Positions 35,281-45,519 are shown, numbered from the stretch's first letter. The stretch: 64,000 bases of DNA from JBOCEF01 sp047610385 (GCA_047610385.1 JBLGAC010000017.1:10735-74734), one strand, 5' to 3'. Program-made: numbers and translations. The notes: a model not told the origin generated them from the letters alone.

Positions 35281-36301
35281 AATTGCCCAGACTTAAGGCG
35301 CAAAAATAATCTGCCCTGATTTCTGCATATTTATCGTGCCACCCTGCGGTGGAATCGCGATGATGACAGCACAAGACAGTCAATCACATCTGTCTTTGAG
35401 ACCTCCCCCAACACTGAGGGTTCTTGAGCAATGCCGCTCAAGCATCTGCCGCGCATCCGCGCAGCATTGATGTTCGTCAGTCCCTTTCTTTTGGCTTTTA
35501 TTTCGGTTCACCCTGCGGACCGCCATCCCGGAGAACGCGCATATGAAATCCCTGATCGGCGCGCTGGCCGACATGCTCAGCGTTGAGAAAGACGACCTGA
35601 AGTTCGGCTTCGTCAAGCTCACTGACATGGCGCCACTCACGATTGCCTATGGATAGGGCTATTTCGAAGATGAGGGTCTGTTCGTCACGCTTGAGCCACA
35701 GGCCAACTGGAAGGTGCTGCTGGACCGCGTGATCAACGGGCAGCTTGACGGCGCGCACATGTTGGCCGCCACCATCGGTTACGGCACTGAGGCGCGCATC
35801 TCCCCGCCCTTTTCCATGGACCTGAACGGCAACGGCTTGCCGGTGCACCCGATTTCAGCCTTAGCGCTTAAACCCATGATTAAAAAATACCGCGCCGCAG
35901 TGTTCAAGGGCATCGGCGTGCCAGTGATCACGGATTATGAGATCTGGAAGAACAATCTTGAAAAGGTGTTCGGCATCTCGGCCAAATTTACCGAGGACAA
36001 CCCCAACACCGTTCTGGCGCTGACCAAGGCCCTGATCCGCGCCACCAAATGGCTGGATGAAAACGACAACGCCCATTGCGCTGAGGCGGTGGAGATCATG
36101 GTGCGATCATAATACGTCGGTGCGGACGCCGAAGTGATCACCAACCCGATGACCAGCAGGTTTTAATACGAAAAATGCGACAAGCGCGGTATCCCTGATT
36201 TCAACATGTTATACCTCTACTATGTGGCCTATTACTACTATCCAGACACTGTTTGTGAACTGAACCAGAAGCACCGCTGGGGCCAAATTGCTGACGCCTA
36301 G

Positions 36302-37025
36302 GCTTGGGACCCATAAAAAGAATTCCCATAAACTATCGGATGTGATTCAAACCTCCCAAAAATTGGGAAGCTTGCCATGTCCGATCATCACTTCTGGCTT
36401 ACAGAAGCTCAGTTACTGCGTCTGCAGCCGCTTCTGCCCAAATAGACCGAGAGGCGTGCCGCGCGTCGATGACCGGCGGGTGATCAGCGCGATGGTCCAT
36501 GTGATCCGCAACGGGCTGATGTGGCGCGATGCCCCCGCCGCCTATGGCCCGCACAAGACCCTGTACAACCGCTTTGTGCGCTGGAGCCGAGCGGGCGTGT
36601 TTGATCGAATATTCGCAGCACTGGCCGCCGAGAGCGCGGCAACCGACACCGTGATGATCCCCTCTCGGCGATGCACGTATCGCCTGCCGGGCAGCGGGTC
36701 AGCGATTATCGCGGCACCGCGACCGTCTTGCCCGCGCTGCCAGACGCCGAAACCCTGATCGCCGACAAGGGCGTCGAGGCGCGACTGGTTCCGCCACGCC
36801 CTGTCCGAACTGGACATCACGCAGTGCATTCCAGGGCGCAAGAACCGCAGGGCGCCAACCCCCTATGACGCCAAAATCTACCAGCAGCGCAATCTGGTCG
36901 AGCGCATGTTCGAAAGGCTTAAGGACTGGCGCAGGATCGCCACGCGCTTTGAGCGCTGCGCCCACACGTTCATGAGTGCCAACTGCATCGTTGCAACCAT
37001 CATATTCTGGTTATGAGTCCTGAGC
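36302..37025 (+). mobile_element. IS5-family (IS427-like) insertion, internally deleted
   Basis: Bounded by imperfect inverted repeats (GCTTGGGACCCATAA at the left; the right end reads GCTCAGGACTCATAA on the other strand, about 17 of 22 positions alike) and flanked by direct CTAG at 36298-36301 and 37026-37029. CTAG targets are typical of this IS group. At 724 bp it is about 100 bp short of usual relatives, because the middle of the transposase gene is missing. It is inserted in the nrtA remnant. Confidence 0.85.
36377..37016 (+). pseudogene. IS5-family transposase, broken
   Basis: ATG 36377 gives MSDHHFWLTEAQLLRLQPLL then a stop. The next frame continues PRGVPRVDDRRVISAMVH and RNGLMWRDAPAAYGPHKTLY to AATDTVMI. 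A deletion removes the region around the second catalytic Asp. The rest is VSDYRGTATVLPALPDAE, CIPGRKNRRAPTPYD and NLVERMFERLKDWRRIATRF up to FWL and a stop at 37016. The DDE triad is incomplete, so the element cannot move by itself. Confidence 0.85.
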
Positions 37026-37288
37026 CTAGTATGACGAATTCGCAAAATCGATTTATCACCCAGACATCTACCTGACCGCCACCAGAATGCTGGTCAAAGA
37101 AGGCCATGTCGCCGAAATTGATTTCCCTTGGGCGAGCGATGGCTACCGCGAACCGTTGTCCGATTTCATCGACGCAATGACCTATGACGGCAAAAAGCCG
37201 AACGCATACCTTCTGCAGTTCCTGATCACCCTGAAGGGCGATCAGAAAGTCGTCAGAAACGGCGTCAAAGTCTGATCCAGCGACTTGC

Positions 37289-37835
37289 CCGATGCTGACC
37301 GTGACGCCCGCCGCACCCGTATTTTCACCCGCATCAACAAGGCGGGGACCTGAATCAACGTGCTTGGCCTGTCATGGCTGACGCCGATCCTGCGCATTGC
37401 CGCGGGCGACAACGCAAAGACCAACGCGCGCGATCTGTGGTGCCTGCTGGGCGTGCCGTTGCTGGCGATCTTTGCGCTTTGGGCGCAGCTGGCGTCGACG
37501 GTGCAGGTCTGGGAACAGGTCGGGGTGCTGCATGGCGATTGCCTGCGCAAAGCTGAGCGCGAAGACGCCTTCATGGCCCGCCAGGGCGCACGCAATGCAA
37601 AGCTGATCGCACAGGGCAAGCGCGACAGTGTGAAATACCGTGCTTCTACCAGCGCGCCGATCTATTGTAGCCTGTTATGGACCTCTATCCAGACGGTGTT
37701 CTTCGGGTTCCTGCTGGCCACCATCATCGCCGTGCCAATCGGCATCGCCTGCGGGCTGTCGCCGACCGCCAACGCTGCGTTCAACCCGATCATCCAGATT
37801 TTCAAGCCGGTGTCGCCGCTGGCATGGCGATGGCC
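37289..37835 (+). pseudogene. nrtB: nrtB nitrate ABC transporter permease, truncated
   Basis: N-terminal half of an NrtB permease: ADRDARRTRIFTRINKA, in-frame TGA, INVLGLSWLTPILRIAAGDN, LLGVPLLAIFALWAQLAS, RNAKLIAQGKRDSVK, LWTSIQTVFFGFLLATIIAV and NPIIQIFKPVSPLAW. The remaining membrane helices and the EAA coupling loop are gone; the sequence jumps directly into the ATPase gene. The deletion thus fused nrtB to nrtD in different frames. Confidence 0.82.
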
Positions 37836-37837
37836 TG

Positions 37838-38247
37838 ACCCGTGAGGAAATCCTGAAGGACATCAACCTGTCAGTGCGCGACGGCGAATTCCTTGCAATC
37901 CTTGGGTTCGCCGGCACCGGGAAATCCACGCTGATCAACCACATGGCCGGGCTGGACCACGCCAAGGACCGCCACCCCGCCGAACTGTCCGGCAGCATGC
38001 GCCAGCGCGTCGCCGTGGCCCGCGCCAACCTGCAAGATGAAATTGGGCGATCCTGCTGGCCGACCGCGTGGTGATGATGACCAACGGTCCACGCGCCACC
38101 ATCGGCAAGATCATCGACGTGAACCTGCCCAGCCCACGCAGCCGCAAAGCGTTGCTCTAACACCCCAATTATTATGCCTACCGCGAGGAGGTCCTGTCCT
38201 TCTTGTCGGAATATGAACACGGCGCACACAAAAAGAACGCCGCCTGA
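37838..38247 (+). pseudogene. nrtD: nrtD/nrtC nitrate ABC transporter ATPase, internally deleted
   Basis: Starts in GLTREEILKDINLSVRDGEF and keeps Walker A as GFAGTGKSTLIN, but then runs from MAGLDHAKD to LSGSMRQRVAVARANLQDEI. The Q-loop, the Walker B aspartate and D-loop are missing. After a frameshift come LLADRVVMMTNGPRATIGKI and YREEVLSFLSEYEHGAHKK to the stop. It is about half the usual 260-270 residues and cannot hydrolyse ATP. Confidence 0.82.
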
Positions 38248-38329
38248 TGGACGACGTGATCGGCGCGCGCGGGTGCCAGTGAAACCGCGGCGCAGCCTCA
38301 GTATTTCTGAACCGAGGTTGGAAGCTATC

Positions 38330-40030
38330 ATGGCACAGAAACTTTTTGTCATCGGTGCGGGCATGGCCTCCCGACGGGCGCTGGAGCATTTGTTCAACGC
38401 CGCCCCCGGCGTCTGGGACGTGACGTTTTTCAACACCAAACCTCGCGGGAACCACAACCGCATCATGCTCTCGCCGGTTCTGTCGGGGGAAAAGACCTAC
38501 GCGGACATCATCATCCACGATGCTGACGGGAATGGCGCGCACGGCGTGACCTGCCACCTTGGCGAGGCGATCATCAGCATCGACCGGGCCCGCAAAGTGG
38601 TGATCATCGCGGCGGGCAGGCCCGGCGCATCCGCGGTGGTGATCGGCGGCGGGCTGCTGGAAAACGACCTGAAACGCCGCGGCATCATGGTGGATGAGTG
38701 CATGGTCACCTCGGACCCTGACATCCTGTCGGTGGGCGAATGTGTGGACCATGGCGGCATGGTCTATGGCCTTGTGGTGCCGCTTTTCGACATGGCGCGC
38801 ATGATCGCCAAAACCCTGACCGCCGGAGGTTTCGCTGAGGGCGAGGGCCGTGAGGAAATCGTGTATCGCGGCGCTGCGCACGGGGTCTACCAGCGTCTGG
38901 TGATCGAAGGCGACCGGCTGATCGGCGCGATGATGTACGGCGAAACCGGCGGCGGATCGTGGTTTTTTGGCCAGATGAACGATGGGACCTACGTATCAGA
39001 CACCCGCGACACGCTGGTCTTTGGCCCGGCCTATGCCAGGGGCACATCAGTGGACCCTATGGCGGCCGTTGCAGCATTGCCGAATGCGGAAATCTGCGGC
39101 TGCAACGGCGTGTGCAAAGGCCAGATCGTGGCCGCCATTCAGGCAGGCGCAGGTGATCTGGACGCAGTGCCTGCGGTGACCACGGCGTCGGGGTCCTGCC
39201 GCACCTGCACCGGGTTGGTGGAACAGGTCCTGGCCGTTACCCTCGGCGATGGTTTCAAGATGCCGGGGGCCAAACCGGTGCACACATGCACTGACCTGAC
39301 CCATGAAGACGTGCGCCGCCTGATCAAATCACAGGCGCTGAAATCCATGCCTGCGGGGATGCAGCAGCTTGGGTGAAAAACCTCGTGCGGCTGGCATGTC
39401 TGCCGCCCGGCGCTGAACTATTGCCTGATTGCTGATTGGCCGCTGGACCATACCGACGACCCGTAGTCCCGGCTCATCAACGAACGCGCCCATGGCAGCA
39501 TCCAAAAAGACGGCACATTCAGCGTGGTGTCGGGCCACGCCTACACCAAGGGTCTGCGCACGGTGAAAACCTGTGTCGGGACCAACTGGTGACGGTTCGC
39601 CGCACAAGGTCAAGCTTGGCGTTTCCGGCTGTCCGCGCAATTGCGCTGCGGCGACTTGCAAGGACATCGGCGTGGACCACGGATATCAGATCTCTGCCAG
39701 TAGAGATGTGGGAATGGATCTAAATTAAATCGAAGCGCTGGCGCAGGTCGTGACTGAACAGAAGGCGATTGAGATGACCGCCGCCTTTGCCCAGATCCGT
39801 TGTAAAATGCCAGATACTTAGATCGCGCCTACAAATTGGCGGAAAAAGTCAGGCTTAATTTGGTGAAACAACAGATTGTTGAGGATCTGGAAACTCGCAA
39901 GGCGCTGGCCGCCCGGTTTGAGGTGTCCCAATCGGTGTATCGCAAGGCCCCCTACGCCGAACGCGCCACGGCACCTGAGGCGCGGCGGCTCCAACCCCTC
40001 GCGGATCTGAGCATGGAGGCCGCGCAATGA
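38330..40030 (+). pseudogene. nirB: nirB assimilatory nitrite reductase large subunit, heavily deleted
   Basis: From ATG 38330 (MAQKLFVIGAGMASRRALEH, NRIMLSPVLSGEKTYADI) an open frame runs to 39376. It skips most of the FAD/NAD-binding half: VVIIAAGRPGASAVVIGGGLL jumps to MVTSDPDILSVGECVDHGG. The BFD-like Cys cluster is kept (CGCNGVCKGQI ... SGSCRTCTG). Beyond a stop the sirohaem domain continues in pieces: DWPLDHTDDP, stop, SRLINERAHGSIQKDG, GLRTVKTCVGTNW, stop, KVKLGVSGCPRNCAAATCKD, VVTEQKAIEMTAAFAQ and EDLETRKALAARFEVSQSVY to SMEAAQ at 40030. Natural NirB has ~800 residues. The long 38330-39376 frame looks intact to gene finders but lacks cofactor sites. Confidence 0.88.
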
Positions 40031-40099
40031 CCGACTGGGTCGACATCGGCGCGCTGGACGCCCCCCCCCCGCCGCGGCGCTGCGGGCAGAGCGCGCGGC
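40027..40099 (+). pseudogene. nirD: nirD nitrite reductase small subunit, 5' stub
   Basis: The ATG overlaps the nirB stop (ATGA) and the first codons read MTDWVDIGALDAP, as in NirD. A run of ten C (40061-40070) follows and the rest, including the Rieske-like fold, is deleted up to the nasA start. Confidence 0.65.
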
Positions 40100-41410
40100 A
40101 TGACCGGGCCAGACGGCCTGGGCGCCGTGCGCACCGCCTGCCCCTGTCGCGGCGTGCGCGGCGGCGTGATCGCGGCCCCTGACGGCAAGGGCGGCGCAGT
40201 GATCCACGGCGACAAGGACCACCCTGCCAATCTGGGGTGCCTGTGCTCCAAAGGTGCGGCATTGGGCGAAACCATCGACATAGAGGGGCGCCTGCTGCCC
40301 CCCGTGATCAATGGCAGGCCAGCGTCATGGGGCCGATAACGCGGTCATCAACTGCCATCTGGCCACCGGCCGCATCGGGTGCCCCCGCATAGGGGCGTTC
40401 AGCATCACCGGCCAGCCCAACGCCATGGGCAGGCGCGTGCCGACTGGCAGATCATCTGCGATGTGGCCGCGGCGATGGGCTGGCGCGGGGCCGCGCCAAG
40501 GTGGGCGCATGTTTGCCAATGGCGGGTTCTTCACCCCGTCGGGCAAAGGGCGGATATTGGCGCTGATCCCGGCGGCCCCGGCGCAGGCGCTGTCGCCCGC
40601 CTATCCGCTGCGCGTTAACACCGGGCGCACGCGCGACCAGTGGCACACCATGACCCACGCTGGCAAATCCCCGCATCTGAACCAGCACATGGGCGAGCCG
40701 TGGTTGGAAATTCACCCCACCGACGCCGCCGCCATCGCGCGGGTCGAAAGCGCACATGGCGCGGCGCTGCTGCACTGGACCGGCGAGCTGGCATCAATGG
40801 CCCGCGTCTGCACCCTGCCGCGGGCAGAAGCGGACCCGGTTTCGGGCTAGCCAGAGCTGAAAACAGCCGCCGTGCGCGTGGTGCCGTGGCCCGCACCGCG
40901 TGGTACGGGTTTGCCGCGTCCTCAGCGCAATTTCGCCCAACCAGCGGGTATTGGGCCCGGCCGCGCACCCGCACTGGCTGGCGCGCTGAACTGGCCGATC
41001 TGACTGTGCCGGACGATTGGGAAAGCTACGCCCGCGCGCTGTTCGCCATGCCCGGCGCCGACACTGTGATGGTGTACTACGCGTCCCGCGATGCCGCCCT
41101 TTTCGCCGCAAACGGGCCGGTGGCCCTGTCGCGCGGCTATGTTGTTGCGCAACTGGCCAATGGCTCCACCCCAAGGCAGATGCTGGCGGGCCGCCCCGGT
41201 GAGCACATGCCCGACCCCGGCGCCATTGTCTGCGCGGGCTTTGACGTGGATGTGAACACCAGACTGGCAGCCATCGCCGATCAGGGTCTGGCCGATATCA
41301 GCGCGATCGGTCAGGCCTTGCAGGCAGGGTTCAATTGCGGGTCCTGCCGCCCTGAATTGCAGGCGTTGCTGAACGGCGCCCACGCATCCGCGAAAGAGGC
41401 CGCCGAGTGA
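40100..41410 (+). pseudogene. nasA: nasA assimilatory nitrate reductase, remnants
   Basis: ATG 40100 gives MTGPDGLGAVRTACPCRGVR, where the 4Fe-4S binding CxxCxxxC pattern is damaged, followed by KDHPANLGCLCSKGAALGET and EGRLLPPVINGRPASWGR. Then most of the molybdopterin domain is missing. Later pieces in three frames are CPRIGAFSITGQPNAMG, DWQIICDVAAAMGWRGA, GGFFTPSGKGRI, LSPAYPLRVNTGRTRDQWHT, MGEPWLEIHPTDAA and HWTGELASMARVCTL. The end is WYGFAASSAQFRPTSGYWAR, the BFD-like GAIVCAGFDVDVNTR and NCGSCRPELQALLNGA. About 1.3 kb remain of ~2.6 kb. The TGA overlaps the GTG of the next remnant. Confidence 0.88.
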
Positions 41411-42310
41411 TCGACCCCACCGCCCTTGCAGGCCATGTGCGCAAGTTAGGGCGCGGACCGGGCTGATCGCGCAACCTGACCCGCCCTGAGGCGCGCGAGG
41501 TCATGGAGATCATCCTCTCAGGCGGCGGTGCCCCTGAGGCGGTCGGTGCAATTTGAATGCTGATGCGGTTTCGCGGTGAAAACCCCGATGAAATCGCGGG
41601 CTTTGTCGATGCGATGCGCGGCCGGGCGGCGGGGCGGGGTTTCGGGTGCTGATCCACGGCTGGAACAGCCATCCGGGCGTGGCCGACCCGCGCGCATCGC
41701 TGACCAATGCCGGGATCGCGCTAGCAGGCAGCCCCAAGGCGGCGCGCGACGCGCTGGCGGGCGCTGGCATCGTGTATGCACCACTTGATTCGCTGGATCC
41801 GGCGCTGCTGGACCTGCTGCGGCTGCGGCTGCGCGAAAAGCTGGGCCTGCGATCTGCGGTCAACACCGCGCTGCGGGCTTGGAACCCGGGCGGGGCGCGC
41901 GCATCGGTGCAAGGCGCCCCCCCCTATCGCCCGCTGGCGCGCGATGCGGCCGAGGCGTTGGGCCAGCAGGCGATGATCGCGATCAAAGGTGGTGGCGGCG
42001 AATTAGAACGCCGTCCCGGCAAATCCGTGACCCTTGAAGGCCTGATCGGCGGCCAGCAGATCCAGGCCATCGCCCCGCCCCTGATCGACAAAACCCAGCG
42101 CCTGAGCGATTGGGGGCGACAAGACCGCACTGGCGCGCCTGCCTGCGCTTTGGGCCAGCGACATCCACGACCCGTTCGCCGCGGCGATTGTGACCGGCAC
42201 CGCCGCGCTGGCGCTTGTGACCCTTTGGTGCTGCGCCTGACATTGCCGCGGCAGATGACACGGCGGCCCGGCTTTGGCGCGACCGCGCGCAGCATTCGAA
42301 AGGCTGACAT
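41407..42310 (+). pseudogene. Glycosyltransferase / anthranilate phosphoribosyltransferase-like gene of the nas cluster, decayed
   Basis: From GTG 41407: IDPTALAGHVRKLGRGPG with a stop, NLTRPEAREVMEIILSGGG, MRFRGENPDEIAGFVDAMR, a deletion, VLIHGWNSHPGVADPRASLT, ALAGSPKAARDAL, VNTALRAWNPGGARAS, IKGGGGELERRPGKSVTLEG and AAAIVTGTAALALVT. The order corresponds to the TrpD2/YbiB-like proteins often encoded between nasA and cysG in Rhodobacterales nitrate operons. Frameshifts and stops break it at least four times. Confidence 0.7.
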
Positions 42311-43024
42311 CATGCCCCGCGCATCCTCGGGCGCGTGGCCCCGGCGCGGCGCGGGTTTGCGTCCCCGATTGGCACCGGGCCGGGATCGGCCGATCTGATC
42401 GCCCTGCGCGGTGCCAAGCGGATCGAGGCCGCGGAGGTGTTCTGTATGACCGGCTTATCGACATGCGGCTGCTGGATCTGGCCGCGCCATCGGCCGAAGT
42501 GATCCATGTGCGCAAGGACCCGAACGGCCCCGCATGGCAGCAACCCCAAATCAACGCGCTGCTGGTGGCCAGAACCGCGGTGGGCAAGCGGGCCATGCGC
42601 CTGAAATACGGCGATCCCGGCGTGTTTGACCTTGGCGGCGAAGAAGCCGCGGCGCTGTCTGCCGCGCGATTGGCGTGGAAGATCGTGCCCGGCGTCACCT
42701 CAGCCTCCGCCACATGTGCCGCCGCGGGGGGCTTTTGGGCCGAACACGGCGCCAACGACACGCTGGTGCTGGCCACCAGCCAATTGCGCGCGGGCGCTGA
42801 GGCCCCCGATTGGGCCAGCCATCTGCGCCCCGGCGCGGCCATTGCGTTGGATATGGGCGTCAAATCCGCGCCTCAGATGCAGGCGGGCCTTTGCAGGCGG
42901 GCCATTCGCCCGACCTGTCGGTCGATGTGATTGCTGGGGCCGAGACCCCGCGCTGATCCTGATCCGGCACCGCAAAGGTCGTGCCGCGGTGCTGTCGCCG
43001 ATGGCCCGGCAGGTGGCGATTTAG
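42311..43024 (+). pseudogene. cysG: cysG uroporphyrinogen-III C-methyltransferase domain, broken
   Basis: Remnant of the methyltransferase that makes sirohaem precursor for NirB. ATG 42311 leads into GPGSADLIALRGAKRIEAAE, then in other frames YDRLIDMRLLDLAAPSAEVI, WQQPQINALLVARTAVGKRA, KYGDPGVFDLGGEEAAALSA, IVPGVTSASATCAAAGGF, ANDTLVLATSQLRAGAEAPD and SVDVIAGAETP with a terminal deletion, ending LILIRHRKGRAAVLS. The N-terminal dehydrogenase half is absent. At least three frameshifts are needed to read through. Confidence 0.8.
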
Positions 43025-43043
43025 GCCTGCGACAAACCAGTCC

Positions 43044-43074
43044 TTGACCCTCCAGTCACTGGAAGCTCCATATG
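43044..43074 (+). promoter_or_regulatory. CueR/HmrR-type copper-responsive promoter of copA
   Basis: TTGACC at 43044-43049 and CATATG at 43069-43074 are separated by 19 bp, the over-long spacing typical of MerR-family promoters. The spacer holds the dyad TCCAGT-C-ACTGGA. A CueR-like gene lies at the end of the same operon, giving copper-dependent autoregulation. Confidence 0.8.
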
Positions 43075-43110
43075 AGTGCGGAACACCTTTTGCATGAAAG
43101 GCTCCGCCCG

Positions 43111-45519
43111 ATGGCCGATGCCGCGATCCTCTCCTCCCCACCGCTTGCCCTGACCGTGACAGGCATGACCTGCGCCAATTGCGCGGGCCGTGTTGAACGC
43201 GCGCTTGCCGCCATGCCCGGCGTGGCGGCGGCAAACGTAAACCTTGCGCTTGAACGTGCCACAGTCACGCTGGCGCCCGGCGCTGCGATCACGCTGGGCG
43301 ACGCCGCCGCGGCGGTGCGCCATGCTGGCTATGCCGCGCGTGAGGTGCGCGTGACGCTGGCCGTGCAAGGCATGACCTGCGCAAGCTGTGCGGGCCGGGT
43401 GGAAAAGGCGCTGAACGCAGCCCCTGGCGTGATCGGTGCCACCGTCAATCTGGCCACCGAAACCGCCGCCATCCGCGTTGTGGCTGAGGCCGCGGACCCC
43501 GCCCCCCTGATCGCCGTGATACGCCACGCAGGCTATGACGCGCGCGTCGAAGGCGACGGGGTCCAAGAGGCCGCCGCCGCCGATCTGGCCACCGCGCGCC
43601 GCGACCGCACGGAACTGATCCTCGCCGTCATACTGACCGCGCCGCTGGTCGGGCAGATGGTGCTGATGAGCGTTGGGATCATGGCGCATCTGCCGGTCTG
43701 GGCGGAATTCGCGCTTGCCGCCCCGGTGCAGATCTGGATCGGGCGGCGGTTCCATATCGGCGCGGTCGCGGCGATCCGGGCGGGCACGGGCAATATGGAC
43801 GTGCTGGTGGCAATGGGGACCTGGGCCGCGTTCCTGTATTCCACCGCCTTGGTGCTGACGCGCGGAGACGCCGCCGCAGGCCACCTTTATTTCGAAGCAT
43901 CAGCGGTCATCATCACCCTGGTGCTGTTCGGCAAATGGCTTGAAACACGGGCCAAACGCTCTGCCTCCGCGGCGCTGCGTGCGCTGATGGCGCTGCGCCC
44001 TGACCGCGCCACCGTGCTGCGCGCAGGCGCCGAAATCGACGTGCCGATCGCAGATGTGGTCCGCGGCGACGTGGTCGTGGTGCGCCCCGGCGAACGCATC
44101 GCCGTGGATGGCGTGATCATCCGCGGGGAAACCGAGATCGACGAAAGCCTGGTGACCGGTGAGCCGCTGCCCGTCACCCGCGGCAAGGGCGATCCGGCGG
44201 TGGCCGGCAGCATCAACGGTCCCGGCCTGATCCGCATCCGGGCTGAGGCGGTTGGCCCCGACAGCACCATCGCCCGCATCGCAAAAATGGTCGCTGAGGC
44301 ACAGACCGGCAAAGCCCCGATCCAGCGTCTGGTGGACCGGATTTCGGCGGTGTTCGTGCCCGTGGTGCTGGTGCTGGCCATGCTGACGCTGGCAGGCTGG
44401 ATGGCCGCAGGCGCCCAGTTTGAATATGCGTTCACCGCTGCGGTGTCGGTGCTGGTGATCGCGTGCCCCTGCGCCCTCGGCCTTGCCACCCCCACCGCGC
44501 TGGTGGCGGGAACCGGGGCGGCGGCGCGTGCGGGCATTTTGATAAAGGACATCGAGACCTTGGAGCGCGCGGGCCGCATCGACACGGTGATCTTTGACAA
44601 GACCGGCACCCTGACCATGGGCGCGCCGGAACTGTCGGACATCTGCGCATTGGGCGATGAGGACGAGGCCGCGCTGCTGACCCTCGCCGCCGCCGCGCAG
44701 GCCGGGTCGGAGCATCCGCTGGGCCGCGCCATCATCGGTGCCGCCAAGGACCGCGGACTGACCTGGCCTGAGGCTGAGGATTTCCGCGCGCAGATCGGCG
44801 CAGGCGTCACCGCAACCTTGGATGGCACACAGATCCGCATGGGCCGCCGCGATTTCGCCGCCACGAACGCTGCGCCAAAGGACGTCGCCGCCGCCGACGC
44901 GCTGACCATCGGCGGGCGCACCGTGATCTGGCTGTCGCGCGATGGGCAGGCGCTGGCGCTGTTCGCGCTGGCCGACGCGCTGCGCCCGGATGCGCGCGGG
45001 GCGGTCGCGGCGCTGAAGGCACGGGGCCTGCGGGTCATGCTGCTGACCGGGGACAACCGTGCCTCAGCTGCGCGGATCGCCGAAATGCTGTCCATCGACG
45101 AGGTGGAGGCTGAGGTCCGCCCCGAGGGTAAAGCCGCCGCCGTGACCGCCCTGATCGCCAAAGGCCGCCGCGTTGCCATGGTCGGGGACGGCATCAACGA
45201 CGCGCCCGCGCTTGCCGCCGCCGATCTGGGCGTGGCCATGGGCGGTGGCGCTGATGTGGCCATGGAAACCGCCGGCATGGCCCTGATGCGCCCGCGCCCG
45301 TCGCTGGTTCCCGCGGCGCTGTCGGTGGCGCGGGCGACGGCGCGCAAGATCCGCCAGAACCTGTTCTGGGCGTTTGCGTACAATCTGGTGTGCCTGCCGG
45401 TGGCGATGATGGGCTGGCTGGACCCGTCTGTGGCCGGGGCTGCGATGGCGCTCAGCTCGGTCTCAGTCGCGGGGAACGCGCTGTTGCTGAAACGCTGGCG
45501 CCCGGAAGCAGAGGCATGA
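43111..45519 (+). CDS. copA: Copper-exporting P1B-type ATPase
   Basis: An 802-residue pump. Two N-terminal heavy-metal-associated domains carry MTCANCAGR and MTCASCAGR. Eight membrane helices are expected. Other marks are the ion-path motif CPC (ACPCALGLATP), the TGE loop (VTGEPLPV), the phosphorylation site DKTGTLT, the HP motif SEHPLG, and GDGINDAPAL. It moves Cu(I) from cytosol to periplasm with ATP. I prefer ATG 43111, with AAAGG upstream. The in-frame ATG at 43072 overlaps the -10 of the copper promoter and would lie upstream of the transcript start. The stop overlaps cueR (ATGA), so pump and regulator form one operon. Confidence 0.93.
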   Translation: MADAAILSSPPLALTVTGMTCANCAGRVERALAAMPGVAAANVNLALERATVTLAPGAAITLGDAAAAVRHAGYAAREVRVTLAVQGMTCASCAGRVEKALNAAPGVIGATVNLATETAAIRVVAEAADPAPLIAVIRHAGYDARVEGDGVQEAAAADLATARRDRTELILAVILTAPLVGQMVLMSVGIMAHLPVWAEFALAAPVQIWIGRRFHIGAVAAIRAGTGNMDVLVAMGTWAAFLYSTALVLTRGDAAAGHLYFEASAVIITLVLFGKWLETRAKRSASAALRALMALRPDRATVLRAGAEIDVPIADVVRGDVVVVRPGERIAVDGVIIRGETEIDESLVTGEPLPVTRGKGDPAVAGSINGPGLIRIRAEAVGPDSTIARIAKMVAEAQTGKAPIQRLVDRISAVFVPVVLVLAMLTLAGWMAAGAQFEYAFTAAVSVLVIACPCALGLATPTALVAGTGAAARAGILIKDIETLERAGRIDTVIFDKTGTLTMGAPELSDICALGDEDEAALLTLAAAAQAGSEHPLGRAIIGAAKDRGLTWPEAEDFRAQIGAGVTATLDGTQIRMGRRDFAATNAAPKDVAAADALTIGGRTVIWLSRDGQALALFALADALRPDARGAVAALKARGLRVMLLTGDNRASAARIAEMLSIDEVEAEVRPEGKAAAVTALIAKGRRVAMVGDGINDAPALAAADLGVAMGGGADVAMETAGMALMRPRPSLVPAALSVARATARKIRQNLFWAFAYNLVCLPVAMMGWLDPSVAGAAMALSSVSVAGNALLLKRWRPEAEA

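Larger units (their letters stand above)
35543..37275 (+). pseudogene. nrtA: nrtA nitrate ABC transporter substrate-binding protein, interrupted by an IS
   Basis: NrtA sequence runs from about 35543 (KFGFVKLTDMAPLTIAYG, in-frame TAG, YFEDEGLFVTLEPQANWKVL, LDGAHMLAATIGYGTE) through FTEDNPNTVLALTKALIRAT to DAEVITNPMTSRF and HRWGQIADA at 36300. It resumes after the insertion at 37029 with YDEFAKSIYHPDIYL to LKGDQKV. Several stop codons (for example near 35655 and 36110) and internal deletions are independent of the insertion. The intact protein would bind nitrate in the periplasm for the NrtBD transporter. The 260 bp before it (35281-35542) contain no recognisable gene, only a possible degraded leader. 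Confidence 0.82.

Noticed and set aside
43072..43074. ATG as copA start
   Set aside because: It overlaps the predicted -10 of the copper promoter; ATG 43111 is preferred.
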